NCBI GenBank assembly: GCA_023935145.1
Contig: CM043704.1
Span: forward strand, 91,778,373-91,842,372
DNA from: Bretschneidera sinensis
Lineage: Eukaryota > Streptophyta > Magnoliopsida > Brassicales > Akaniaceae
Length of the DNA: 64,000 nucleotides
Direction: 5' to 3'
The notes under the pieces were generated by a model. The model did no database searches, was not told where the DNA came from, and saw only the letters and a program-made list of their open reading frames with translations. The translations under genes and the position numbers were made by a program. This document shows, one piece after another, positions 42,533 through 53,462 of the stretch (the first letter of the stretch is position 1; the number at the start of each line of letters is the position of its first letter).

Positions 42533-42734
42533 GAAGCTTCAAGCCTGAGATTTAACACTTTGAGCTGTCCGAAATATCTAAGTTTTATGTGGCAATTCTT
42601 TTCATGCATTATACGACTTTATTAATTTACTAGCTTTGGAGATATTAAAATCTCTTATATATGGCATCGACATCATGATTATTAAAGACCAAAGCTACTC
42701 TTATGTTGGTTACACCCTTTTCCAATTCAACATA

Positions 42735-43275
42735 GCTAAGAGTGGACACAGGACAAGCCAAATATTTAGATGCTCGAGCTCGACTCAGCTGAAATACAGG
42801 AAGCTCGGTATTTGAATCGAGCTGAGAAACATACCTTGGATTCGGCTTGGCCAGTTTTTACCAGGCATTGATTCGACTCGAGCTCGCTAATTAAACAAGC
42901 TCATATGAGCTCAAGCTCAAGCCTTAACAAGCTTGAGCTGCCGAGCCTTAATGAGCCTTCATGCACAAAACCTATATATCAATAGATAAAAGCATATTAT
43001 ATATAATATTTAAGGGTATATATATATTTTTTCTATATTTAATAAATAAAAGTGCATTATATATTTTACATATAATACATTTTTAAAAGCTGTGTTAAAC
43101 GAGTGGGCTCATGAGGTTCACGAGCTGAACTCCCATCCCAGGTATTTGGGCTCGCTCGATAACAATAACGGCCCTACCTCCAAGCTTAAATTCGGTTCGA
43201 AGCTCGAGTTTGACCGAGTCAAGCCCGAACAGTTCTCAACAGGCTCGATTCGTATATATCCTCCCCTAATCATGA
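42735..43275. mobile_element. Dispersed CTCGAG-rich repeat, copy 4, inserted in the MADS-B promoter
   Basis: Comparison with the paralogous promoter at 63,580-63,860 shows homology up to about 42,733 and again from about 43,276 (GAAAGATTATTGGAAATTG), but nothing in between, so about 540 bp is an insertion. AAGAGTG flanks both sides and may be a target-site duplication. The content is CTCGAGCTCGACTC-like runs and an AT-rich centre. This is the best-bounded copy of the family. Confidence 0.65.
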
Positions 43276-44424
43276 GTGGAAGAGTGAGAAAGATTATTGG
43301 AAATTGTCATAGACCCTTGAATAGATCTTGTTGAGATGAGAATGAAGGCACTGTTGTCATTTGTGTTACTAGTAGGCTATATAGGTGTAACAAGTAAAAG
43401 AAGCATTCTTCGAGCACCAAAATATCATTAGATGAACTTAATAATTATCACTTTAATTTACAATCACAATGAGGAAAAATGGTAGCAATGCCGATGATCA
43501 TCATGTTGCAATCTTAAGTAGTTAAATGCAAAAGATTTAACTCGGGAGTATATAGCCTAACCTTCCTATATATCATATACACTAGAAGGAAAATGTTTGA
43601 ACTTTCTTCCTTTCATGCTTCCACCCTAGTTAATAGTTTGTCAAGCTATTGTTTTATACCATTTATTATCAATATGATATGAGATCTCTTTTTGCTCCTA
43701 GGTGTTTGTATTCTCTGTACAAGGGAAACGAAGTAGAAAATTCGCTTCAAAGTATGACAACTCACTTCAAACTACTTCAGCATATTTTCTAAGTACTATG
43801 GATTTACTTCTTATATATTGGTAGTTGCTTCAGATTCTTTGATGAGGGTTTTGCTTTATTTTGAAAATTTTAGAGAGACTGTGAACTAGAGATGCACAGA
43901 TAGCAAGCTCTAATTATTTTTGGAAGGGAAGAAATCAGAAAGAGTGACGCAAAATAAGTTGGACATTTAGATTTGCTGATGTGGAAAGCTTAAAAGTTTA
44001 AAGCATTTAGATTTGGGAACTAACAGAGATGCTGGATTTAGTGTTTACAAAATAACGTGCAACGTTAGGTTCTGTACCATATTTAAGAAAATTTATACAG
44101 TGGTTTAACCACATCAGCTATTTCCTACTTAAGCCCCGTCTACTTGTTTCTAAATCTTTTTCCCGTATGGTTAAATGCACTCCTGAGTAATTTGTTTTCG
44201 AAAAGAAGGAACAACTTATATAGGGAATATTCCATCCTTTCCTGGAGACATTTCCATATTTTTTTGGGTTAATACTGAAGACAAGATTAAGCTTCAAGAG
44301 ATGGCAAAAATTGGTTGAGCTTGTGTCATTCCTAGCTGCACAACCCTTTGGCGACACCATTCTTTCCTTTACTTTTTCTTCCTATATTGTACCAAAAAAA
44401 CTCTTCATTAATATTCATCTGCAG
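43276..44424. other. Distal MADS-B upstream region
   Basis: No gene seen. The first ~120 bp is homologous to 63,760-63,880. The rest has only short, unspliced frames. Confidence 0.5.
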
Positions 44425-44610
44425 CCATAACCAAAAGACTGTTCAAGCTGTAGACAATAATTGACTACTGACTACTGACTACTAGTAGCTTCCAACTGTC
44501 CTTCAAAGAAAAAAGGATGATTGAAACTAAAACAAGCTTATATCTATAACCAACAATTATTGACATGAGGATTGAGGAACAAGGGAAGCAGTATTATTAA
44601 TCTCACTCTT
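44425..44610 (-). pseudogene. MADS-A 3'-end fragment
   Basis: Matches the last codons and 3' flank of MADS-A (ATAACCAACAATTATTGACATGAGG against ATAACCAAAATTATAGACATGAGG at about 38,017). A GACTACT triplication lies inside. No open frame remains. Confidence 0.65.
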
Positions 44611-44699
44611 TTTTTTTTTTTTTGAAAAAGGTGTTTTTTTGCTTATATCTCTGTGTCTTTATCTTTAATTTTGAATCTTTCCTCTGGCTGACTTAAAAA

Positions 44700-45260
44700 A
44701 TATTTTTCATGGCATGGAGAATGATTATGGTTTTCACTATAACAATCAAAAGTTTTAAAACATTTTTTTGATAAGTAAATAAAATGTATTAAAAGAGAAG
44801 CGCACCAAAAGGTGCAACCATGTACAAAAACTAAGTGAGATAATTCCCAAGATCTACTATTATCTATCTTATTTACAAAATAATTCTCTTTGACCCAAAA
44901 ATTAAGAGCAATAAACCATATTTCCCTAATTACGTCAATAGGTTTTTAAATATCATAAAAAACTCTATGATTACTCTCATTCTAAATAATCCAAATGATA
45001 GAAAGGGAAACCAAAAAGTAAATTTTCTTGAGTTTTTTAGAAGCCCTAAACCCACACCAAATCCACATCTCATCTCTCACCGAGCCGAAAAACGCCCGAA
45101 AAATCTCAACACTTTATAAGTCATCTCCCATAAAACTTTTGCCAAAGAACAATAAAACATGAAACGCATACTCTGTATTTTTAAAACCATTCAAGAGTTT
45201 ACATTGGTGTACTTAATTTTTAGTATTTGCATTGCAAATTTAATATCATTTTATCTCGAT
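44700..45260. repeat. Copy of MADS-A 3' flank, interrupted by a LINE
   Basis: 44,725-44,763 and 45,178-45,260 match 37,740-37,770 and 37,790-37,870 (ATAACAATCAAAAGTT and AAAACCATTCAAGAG). The sequence between them is a LINE tail. The duplication of the flank is therefore older than the LINE insertion. Confidence 0.6.
44764..45175 (-). mobile_element. LINE 3'-end fragment (zf-RVT tail), antisense
   Basis: On the minus strand it reads through a degenerate zinc-binding-domain tail (CSLAKVLWEMTYKVL and, further on, LVSLSIIWI) and ends ATTTACTTATCAAAAAAA, a LINE-type 3' end. About 410 bp. The ends are set by the interrupted MADS-A flank copy. Confidence 0.7.
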
Positions 45261-46364
45261 TATAATTTGTCTAAACAAGAATATAATTCAAGTATCTACT
45301 TTAAAGTTTAAATTGACTTGTAAATAGGACTACTATAAATTGTGATTATCCAATCACAAGAGAAAACCCAAAAAAACTCATGAGAAACAAAAGCCTGTCA
45401 GGAAGTGTAACTAACCTCAGAAACAGAGCAATCCGTTGAGCAAATCGACAAACACGTAGCAAACAGAATGGCGTATCAGGTAGAGACACATCTCCCCATT
45501 TGTGAACTGCAGCCAAAAATAATTGAAGCGAAATCGCGTCCATGGTCAAGTGACTAACAGCTACTTGCTCTGACTTATCTCTTATACTGATTTTTTATGC
45601 CTTGGTTTAAGACATATCGATTTTCCTGTATGCTGATTACAGTGCTGAAACCACTAGCAAAGCGCCAAGGTAACTGAAGTTGCAGCAAGCCTTAAATCAT
45701 CTCCTTTAACATCAGATTTCCATAGCAGATTATAGAACTTCTCATCAATGGGGTTTTCTTTTTTCAAAGTGCTAAATGCTGAATAGCTGAACCAATAAGT
45801 TTTCTTCTAAAGGAAAAATAAAAGAGAGAGAACAAAATCTAGCTTTGCATTGAAATATTAGCTAGTTTCCTCATTTTTCTTATTTTGAGTCCCACATTGA
45901 TTTATCAATGAAATTATTTAAAATTATGAGTAAAGTTTTTATCTAATCTAAATCATTTGATTTAAACTCGAACCAATCAATAAATCTTTCCCAAAACATC
46001 CCACATTCCACTTCATAATATATTAAAATATTGTTTGTCTTGTACCACAATAGGTGTCTCTTTTGCTTCTGCAAAAAAGCTTGGTGTTTTGGTGAACATC
46101 TTTTGGGGAAGGGTTAAATTGCAGTGACATCTTTAAAGAGAGAGAACAGATTGGGGAAAAATAAAGAAATATATTATTGTGAGGTCATCAAATGAAGATT
46201 TAAATTAAAGTTTTGATTTGAGTTTTGATCCACGAAACCGGTTTTGTAATAACTACCACATTCATTAATAATTATGTAAAGGTAGAATAAAAACTTTTGA
46301 ATCAAGCTTTTTTCACATAATGTGTCACGTTACGTTTCGTGGTTATTACTACAGAATCAAGTCT
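45261..46364. other. Spacer
   Basis: No supported gene. A minus-strand frame at 45,420-45,543 (MDAISLQLFLAAVHKWGD) ends at a plausible donor (GAGGTTAGT), but no other exon was found. Confidence 0.4.
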
Positions 46365-46975
46365 GTGAAATCAATTTTATTTTAATCTTGTTGTTGAATA
46401 TTGACATATAGATCAACAAGGTTTATGAATTTTCGGGTCATGTTGTTGCAAGACCAACGGCCTTTGCGTTGATCTTTGCAACATTATTGAGTATAGAAGG
46501 AAAACTCTCAATAAGAACTTCTATTGATACGCGGTTTGTAACCAACCCACAAAAGATAAGAGATATATGGCTTGCCAAAGTTTTGAAGATATAAAATTGT
46601 TATCATTTATATTTTTCTATTCATTTACGTATTTTTAAGTAGAGAATATGTTTGAATTGTTAATTTTTATTTTATTGATCTGTGGTGAAATCAATTCTCT
46701 TTTAATTTTATTGTTGAATATTGGCATATATGTAAACGAGACTTACGAATTTTCAAGTCATACTTTTACAAAACCAACCATCTTTGCAATGCTATCGAGT
46801 ATGAAAATAAAACTCTCATTGAAAACTTCTATTGATAAGTGGTTTGTAACCAACCTATATAAAATGAGAGATACATTTGTCAAAGTTGAAGATATAAAAT
46901 TGTTATCATTTATATTTTTCTATTCATTTACACTTATTTAAGTTGAGAGTATGTTTGAACAGTCAATTCTTATTA
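46365..46975. repeat. Direct tandem duplication, ~320-bp period
   Basis: 46,365-46,684 and 46,685-46,975 share GTGAAATCAATT, TTGTTGAATATTG, TGGTTTGTAACCAACC and ATATAAAATTGTTATCATTT in the same order at a 320-bp offset, with roughly 80% identity by eye. Non-coding. Confidence 0.8.
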
Positions 46976-48463
46976 GAAATAACATTATCCATTAATTGAG
47001 AAAAAAATCTGAATTTTTTTATCAGAGACCTTATTTTCGACTCCAGTATCTCAAAAATAAATAATAAAATAAAATGCAGTCTACCCATTTTACCCCTTAC
47101 AAAGCCATACGCTAATGTTACTAATTAGTAATCTGTCGCTAGTGTTATTAATGTCCTCGTTAGCAAATAAACCACTTCATCTCGGCTGCCAATACCCGAA
47201 CCGAAACCCATTTTTTGTCCTTTACTTTTTTCATCTTGCACTCCTTTTTATTTTCCTCTCTTCCTCGTCTTTCTCCTCCACGCGATTCCGCTGCCGGAAA
47301 GCCATTGGGTAAACTCTCCGTTCCCTTCTCCCCTCTCCTCTCCTCTTTTCCCTCCCGTTTTCTCTCTCTAACGTTCTGTACCCTTCCTTGGCGCAGCCAG
47401 CTCCGGGCATCATCAACCGCTGCCGGACCCTCCTCAATGCCACGGTAAACCATTCCCCTCCCTTTGAACAGAATCAACTCTCCATTCATACGCACATATA
47501 ATTCCCTGATTTATTCCAGTACAACATGAATATTATGTATATAAAGTTGAAACATGAAATTGTTAAGTTCAACATATTAGATTTTTGATTGTTATGATGA
47601 GTTAGTTAATAATTTCTGAAATTTATTTTGAATTTGAATTGTTATATGTGTGTGATCTGGATATGATTGATGGAGTTCAAATTGCATTTAAAATGTTGAT
47701 TTTGTGTAAATTACGTTTAGGTATATACAATTATAAATCAACTTGACATACATGTGTTTTTAGAGGTAAATTTATATTCAATCCATTCTGGTTTCATATA
47801 TATGTGTGTGTGTGTGTGTATATATATATGAAATTCAATCGAAGTTTTTTTTTAATTTTTTTATAATAACTAAATAGAACTAAGGGGTGCAACCCAATTA
47901 CAAAGTTATCTACAAAAAAGAAACTCAAAAAACTCTACTAGTTCAACACTCAAAGTTAACATTGGTAGATTAAATTTAACAAATAAGCTCATAAAACAAA
48001 TCTGTCTTTGTTATTGATTGAGGAAAATTGAGATTTGGGTTTAAGGTTTGAATTGTCTATGTGATTTCAATACTTAAAAATGGATGAGTGAATATGAAAT
48101 TTATGATAAATTGTGTTTAAAAATGAGTTAAACTTGAACTATTGCTCTTGATTTCAAGTGGACTTATATATACATAGACATGCAAAAGGGAAAGCATATT
48201 TTTATGTTTGAGCGAGAAATGGAATTCAATTTGTAAATGTTTGAGTTAAGTAATGAAATTGATTTGTAAATGACTTGAGTAGTGGTTGAGATATAATAGA
48301 TTGATTGAGTTGCGATTTTGAGGTGAATGGGCTTTATTTCGTACCGGTTGTGGTGTTAAGATTGGAGTATATGCTTACAATAATGTCGATTGGCTCTGTT
48401 GAGTTTTTTTTTTTGGTTTACAAGTGAATAAAAATTTGGGATTGTCCAAAAAATGGGGGAGAC
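46976..48463. other. Spacer with a CT-rich, less AT-rich island (47,215-47,460)
   Basis: The island holds GCGCAG|CCAGCTCC and AATGCCACG|GTAAAC, which look like the edges of a 51-bp exon, but no protein could be assigned. A (TG)n/(TA)n microsatellite lies at about 47,803-47,829. The rest is AT-rich. Confidence 0.4.
48453..48463 (+). other. Polypurine tract upstream of the left LTR
   Basis: AATGGGGGAGA directly precedes the LTR start (TGTCGAAA at 48,464), as a plus-strand priming site precedes a 3' LTR. Its presence before what also serves as a left LTR suggests the LTR is shared by two internal regions or that the left neighbour is lost. Confidence 0.5.
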
Positions 48464-49319
48464 TGTCGAAATTTTAGAAAATTATTAATTAGTTTATTGT
48501 ATTTTTAAGAGAAAGAAAAAGTTGTAAGCTATTTAATTCTATAAATTCAAGGTTTAACTACTTTACCTTAATAAGGAACCTTGTCCCTGAATTATGAATT
48601 CTAAAAAATTAAGGAACCTCTAAACTTGTGTTTTCTTTACTACATAATCTTACTAGCGACTTTGAGTGTTTTTTTTTGATAAGTGACTTTGAGTATTTGT
48701 TAATGTGCTTGTGAATCTAAATCTATAATACGGGCTGCTAGCATAGTTAAATTTTATGTTTGGCGTGTGGGTGTGATTTGAGATTTTTGAACTCACTCAT
48801 GAATACGTACAGCATGGCATTATTCTTAGGAGATCTTAGCTCGTACTCTAGAATTGTTATCGTGTATAGGTTTTGGTATAGACGAGAGGACTAACACGCA
48901 GTTTACAGAGTCTAGTCTTTATTGAGCTTGCGAGGTGAGTATTTCGCTACAAATATCGTGTGGTTACTTTCCCTTCTTCTTGTTTTGATGATGTTAAAAA
49001 AAAAAGTGTTTTGGGAATTTTATTTGAGAATTGAGCTATGGAACTTTTTGAGATATGATTAATTGATTATTTTAGGTTTTGGTGAATGTTTTGTGGTTTT
49101 GTCTTCCGTAAGGGATTTTTGTGCAGATTTAAGCAGAGATCATAATTTCTTGGATTTATACTTGGGTAATTTAAATGGATTATGTGTTGATTGCTATAGC
49201 AGTGAATTTATTTTTCGTGTTGATTGTGAATTTTTGAAAAAGAGTTTTGGTAAGAAAATTTAGATATCTTTTTAATCGCATTGTACTTGGCGTTCACTTT
49301 TAGGGTACGAGTTATGACA
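48464..49319 (+). repeat. Left LTR of a Ty3/gypsy-type retroelement
   Basis: 856 bp, TG...CA ends (TGTCGAAATTTTAG to GAGTTATGACA), followed two bases later by a primer-binding site. The 3' half matches 52,120-52,404 (GGTGAATGTTTT, ATTTAAATCGATTGTGTGTTG-like and GATTGCTATAGCA). The pair is clearly diverged, so the element is old. Confidence 0.75.
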
Positions 49320-52009
49320 TCTTGGTATTAGAGCCTAGTTTAAGATTCTGTAGACTTTTGTTTTGCTTAAAAATGTTTTCTTAAATATTTTTTTTATTTG
49401 TGAACTAAATTTTAGTGTGTATAGGTATGTAGAAGATGTCACCCAGTTGTCGTCCTAATGTTAGTAGTAGAGGTAGAGGTAGATAACCTCACATAGTGCA
49501 AGATGAGTTACCACCTAGGATAACTAATGCTGCATAGGAGTTGTCCAGAGAGCCTGCTCCCCCAAGACAACCTATTCCTCCACCTAGGCAACCTTCTCCT
49601 CTTCGACAAGCTCCTGTGGTAAATTTATTGGGCCGTTCCACTCCAGTTGGGCAATTCGAGCCTTCTTTGATGGCCCGTGCCATTGAGGCTATGACCCACA
49701 TGACAAAGCAGCAAAGTCTCTTAGCCCAAGAGCAGCATGAGTGGTTTGTCACGCAAGACCAATGGCTGACGGTTCAGCTTGATCCGAGGCATGAACACGT
49801 AGTGCGCTATCTTGCATGAGCAGCATTTGATCAGTTCGGAAAGATGAACCTACCGACGTCCGTTAGTCTTGTTGATCCAATAGTGTGTGAAGACTAGATT
49901 TATTGCATCGAGAACCTTTACTCTGTGATGACTTCACCAATGAGAAAAAGGTCACGTTCACATCCTTTTACTTCACGAGAGGTTCTATGAGCTGATGTGA
50001 TGCAATTCAGATCATTAGATGTTCTCGTACTTGGAAAGACTCTGACCACATTTTAAGATGAGCACTTTCAAACTACTTATCGAGAATAGAAGAGCTAGGA
50101 GTTTGAGGGTCTCAAACAAACTGAAGGCGTGAAGGTGAGAGTATGTAAGGCCTAGTTTGTTGCACTATTTATATATGCCTCGAATCTTGTCAGTGATGAA
50201 AAGGAAATGATCTACAAGTGTTCTTTCAAGGGTTGATACTAGAGATCCATTCTCGGTTGTCAGTGCTAGACATCACCTTGTTCTCCTAGTTGTGGACAAG
50301 GCACTTAGTGATGAGAGGGATTATATTGAAGGTTTTAAAAAGGTGGGTTCATAATAGACGCACCTAGCCGACTTGTAGGGGACCTAGCATACTACATCTG
50401 TGGAGAGTTAAGCGGTTTCATTCCTATGGTGGTTCTAGTTTGAGTTGATAGAGAAAAGAACCTGCTCCACACACGCTAGTCAGGGTACTCACTAGAGTGT
50501 TGCACCTATTCGTTTGGATGGCACGGTATCTCAAATTTAGGGTAGGTAGTCTATAAGAACCAATAGTGGTTAGGTGGTATGTTACCGTTGCCAACAGTCA
50601 GACACGTAGCCAGAGACTGTGAATAGCGGTAGATTGCCATTTGCTTTGTTTGCAAGGTTTTGGGGCATACGACCATAGTTTTTCCACAAAGGGCTTAGCC
50701 ATTTATTAGCATGACGAGTACTGGGGTACAAGCCTTGGTCAACCAGGGCAAGGAGCATCTAAGATGAGTGCTTTGGGTAGAGGCCAATAGGACCATAGCA
50801 GAGGTGGTCACCAAGTCGTGGTGGTGTTGGTAGAGGACAATCCCACTGGAGAGGAATTTCGGCCCCTCAGTTAGCAAACAATATGCTTAGGCAGCATAAA
50901 TGGTGTTAGGTGTGGTTTCTTTATTTAGACGGTGCAAAAGTTTTTATCGATCTAGGATCCACATATTCATTCATTCATCATTGTTTTTCATTGATACCGA
51001 TAGGCCTTTATCATCACTGATAAGATTCGAGGCGTAACAAGATAGTGCAGCAAAATGGGCCTTATATTTCTTCACCTTCATGCCTTTAGTGTGTTTGAGG
51101 TCCTCAAACCTATGTTTTTTTTTATCTCGATGAGTAGCCGAAAAATGCTCAATGTAGAAGGTGGTTAAAAAGTTATGCCAAATACAAGAATGTTTAATGA
51201 TTTGAACTGCATCCCACTAGCGCCTAGCAACACTTGTGAAGTAAAGGGATGCGAAATTGACTTTCAGCTCATCGGTGAGGTCCATCACATGCGTGAAATT
51301 CAGTCTTCACAAGAAACCAGATCAACAGAACCAATGAATGTTAGTGGGTTCATTTTTCTGAACTGATCAAATGTTCCACTGTGCATTTCTTGACGGAGCA
51401 CTACTTGCTCATGCCTTTGTTCAGGCTGAACTGCCGGCTCTTGGGAACCTTCTTAGGTATCTCAGGTGGTAACTCATCTTGTGCTACATGACACCATCAA
51501 CCTCTGCCACTACTACCACTAAGATAACCTCGACGATAGAGCGGCATCCTCTACACCTATACAGACACAAGAAGTTTCAATTTGTGAATATGAATCCCTT
51601 TAAGCAAAATATAAGTTGCCAAAATCATAAACTAGGATTTGGCACCAAAAATGTCAATATTGGTATCCAAAAAGGGAACTTCCAAATAAGTACGACGCGA
51701 TTAGAAAGGTGTTTCAATATAATATGTGCTTTTGTTAAATTAATTGTTGCTTTGGAAGTAAATGTATATATCTGTTAGTATATCCCTAACTCTTCTTCGT
51801 GGGTGATTATATGATGTGTGTAGACATGTAGTCTCATTAGGTTGTCTAGCTCACCCTCCTCTTTTCCCTCAAGGTATTGTAGGGTTGTGAGTTTATTCGT
51901 CAAATTATTTCTCAAGCTGTGATGCTAGGTGGGGCTTGGTATTTTGGCACCTTCTCTAGAAATTTTGTTTTGAATATTTTGATCTATTGGATTTATTTTG
52001 TTTATGGAT
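49320..52009 (+). mobile_element. Degenerate internal region of Ty3/gypsy-type retroelement
   Basis: Begins with a PBS-like TTGGTATTAGAGCC (tRNA-Met type, 49,322). A decayed gag follows: a Pro/Arg-rich start (49,447 onward), then KMNLPTSVSLVDPIV (about 49,840), a zinc-knuckle relic CYRCQQ (50,580) and a protease-like FYRSRIHIFIH (about 50,940). Many stops. No reverse transcriptase, RNase H or integrase was recognised, so the copy is internally deleted as well as mutated. Confidence 0.65.
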
Positions 52010-52404
52010 TTTTGTTAAAATTTTCTTATTAGTTTTATGTTTCTTTTGAGAGTTTTGATGATTCAAACGTTTTATGTATTTTCTTAATTTTACTAAGCGT
52101 TGAGCGCTAGAGCATTTTGAGATATGGACAAATTTATTATTTTAAGTTTTGGTGAATGTTTTTTTGGCTGTGGATTCCTTGAGGGATGTCCATGCAGGTT
52201 TAAGAGATCATATTTTCTAGAATTTATACTTAAGTAATTTAAATCGATTGTGTGTTGATTGCTATAGCAAATAATTTATTTTGAAAATCTTCTAAGTGTT
52301 GATTTATGAATTTTTGAGAAAGAGTTTTGATAGGCAAATCTAGATATATTTTTAATCACATAATATCTATTTGGAGGTTCTCTTTTTTGGTATGGGTTGT
52401 GACA
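52010..52404 (+). repeat. Right LTR remnant
   Basis: Matches the 3' part of the left LTR and ends in GGGTTGTGACA. The 5' portion could not be aligned by eye, so it is truncated or strongly diverged. Confidence 0.6.
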
Positions 52405-52416
52405 CGTGGTTCCGCT

Positions 52417-53454
52417 CAGTGTTTTAAAAGGCGTTTTTGGTGCGCACCTCGAGGCGTTTTTGGGCCAAAAAGCCTTAGGGCGTGAATCTTTGGGCGTAAA
52501 TATCACGGGGCAGTCGTTTTTTGGGTCTGAGCGTTCATCCAAACTTGGGGCGTACGCTTTTTACACCCCGGGCGTCTGGGCGTACGCCCAGTGCAATTTT
52601 TCAGACAAAACGTGATCAGATGCCAACCAAAACAGATTAAAGGAAAAAAAAATCGATAGAATCAAGAACAGAATACAAAGTTAAAGGAAAAGGAAAATGA
52701 GTGAAGAAAACAAAGAATCATGAAGTGATCAGATACCTCAGAGACATCAAGATCATCTTTGTTAACAAAGTCACTGCTGCATGTGATGATTTTCAGACAA
52801 GAAGTGAATCTTCCCATTTTCTGTTTGTGTTACCTCACTCTCACTCTTCACTCAATTCTCTACCCTCTACTCTCTACTTTGTTTATCAGAGAAATGGTTT
52901 GGTGTTTTTGTGAATTGTAAGGTTGTAACAAAGGGAAGACGGACCTCAAAAACAATCCTTAAATCTAGATAAGTCTTTGTGTTTGAGTCCACCGTCCCAT
53001 CACTTCTATGTCCTTTCTCTTCAGAGTCTTGAGACTTGTGTGAAAAGCCTTAAAAAAGAATAAAAGAAAGATGTTGCTGGGAAAGAGAGCAAGTGGCCAC
53101 GTCTGCAATTAAAAAAAATAAAAGAAAGGTGAGTCAAATCTCTAATCTTCCTTCCATTTATTATTCTTTTAGTACAAATAAGTATAATTCTTTTATATGG
53201 TAATTAAATTAGATAATTATTTTGTAATTAAATACAAAAAAATATAAATTATTTTTATATTTAGCTTTATTCGTACGGTCCTGTTAAATAATTGTTTAAA
53301 ATGTAATTTATTTATATTATTTTAATTTATTAATATTATTTTATTCAAAATGCCCCAATGTTTCAAAAGGCTTACGCCCCAACGCCTCGAGGCTTACGCC
53401 TCGCCTCATTGAGGCAAAACGTCTCGCCCAACGCCCTCGCCTTTGAAAACACTG
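52417..53454. mobile_element. Non-autonomous hAT element with 8-bp target duplication
   Basis: 1038 bp with inverted ends CAGTGTTTTAAAAGGCG and CGCCTTTGAAAACACTG, flanked on both sides by GTTCCGCT (52,409-52,416 and 53,455-53,462). CAGTG...CACTG ends and 8-bp duplications are hAT hallmarks. Subterminal runs of GGCGT/ACGCC (for example GGCGTACGCC near 52,550 and CGCCTCGAGGCTTACGCC near 53,390) would be transposase-binding repeats. There is no transposase frame. Confidence 0.88.
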
Positions 53455-53462
53455 GTTCCGCT

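Noticed and set aside
45346..45549. 67-codon minus-strand frame with a possible splice donor
   Set aside because: No second exon and no recognised family.
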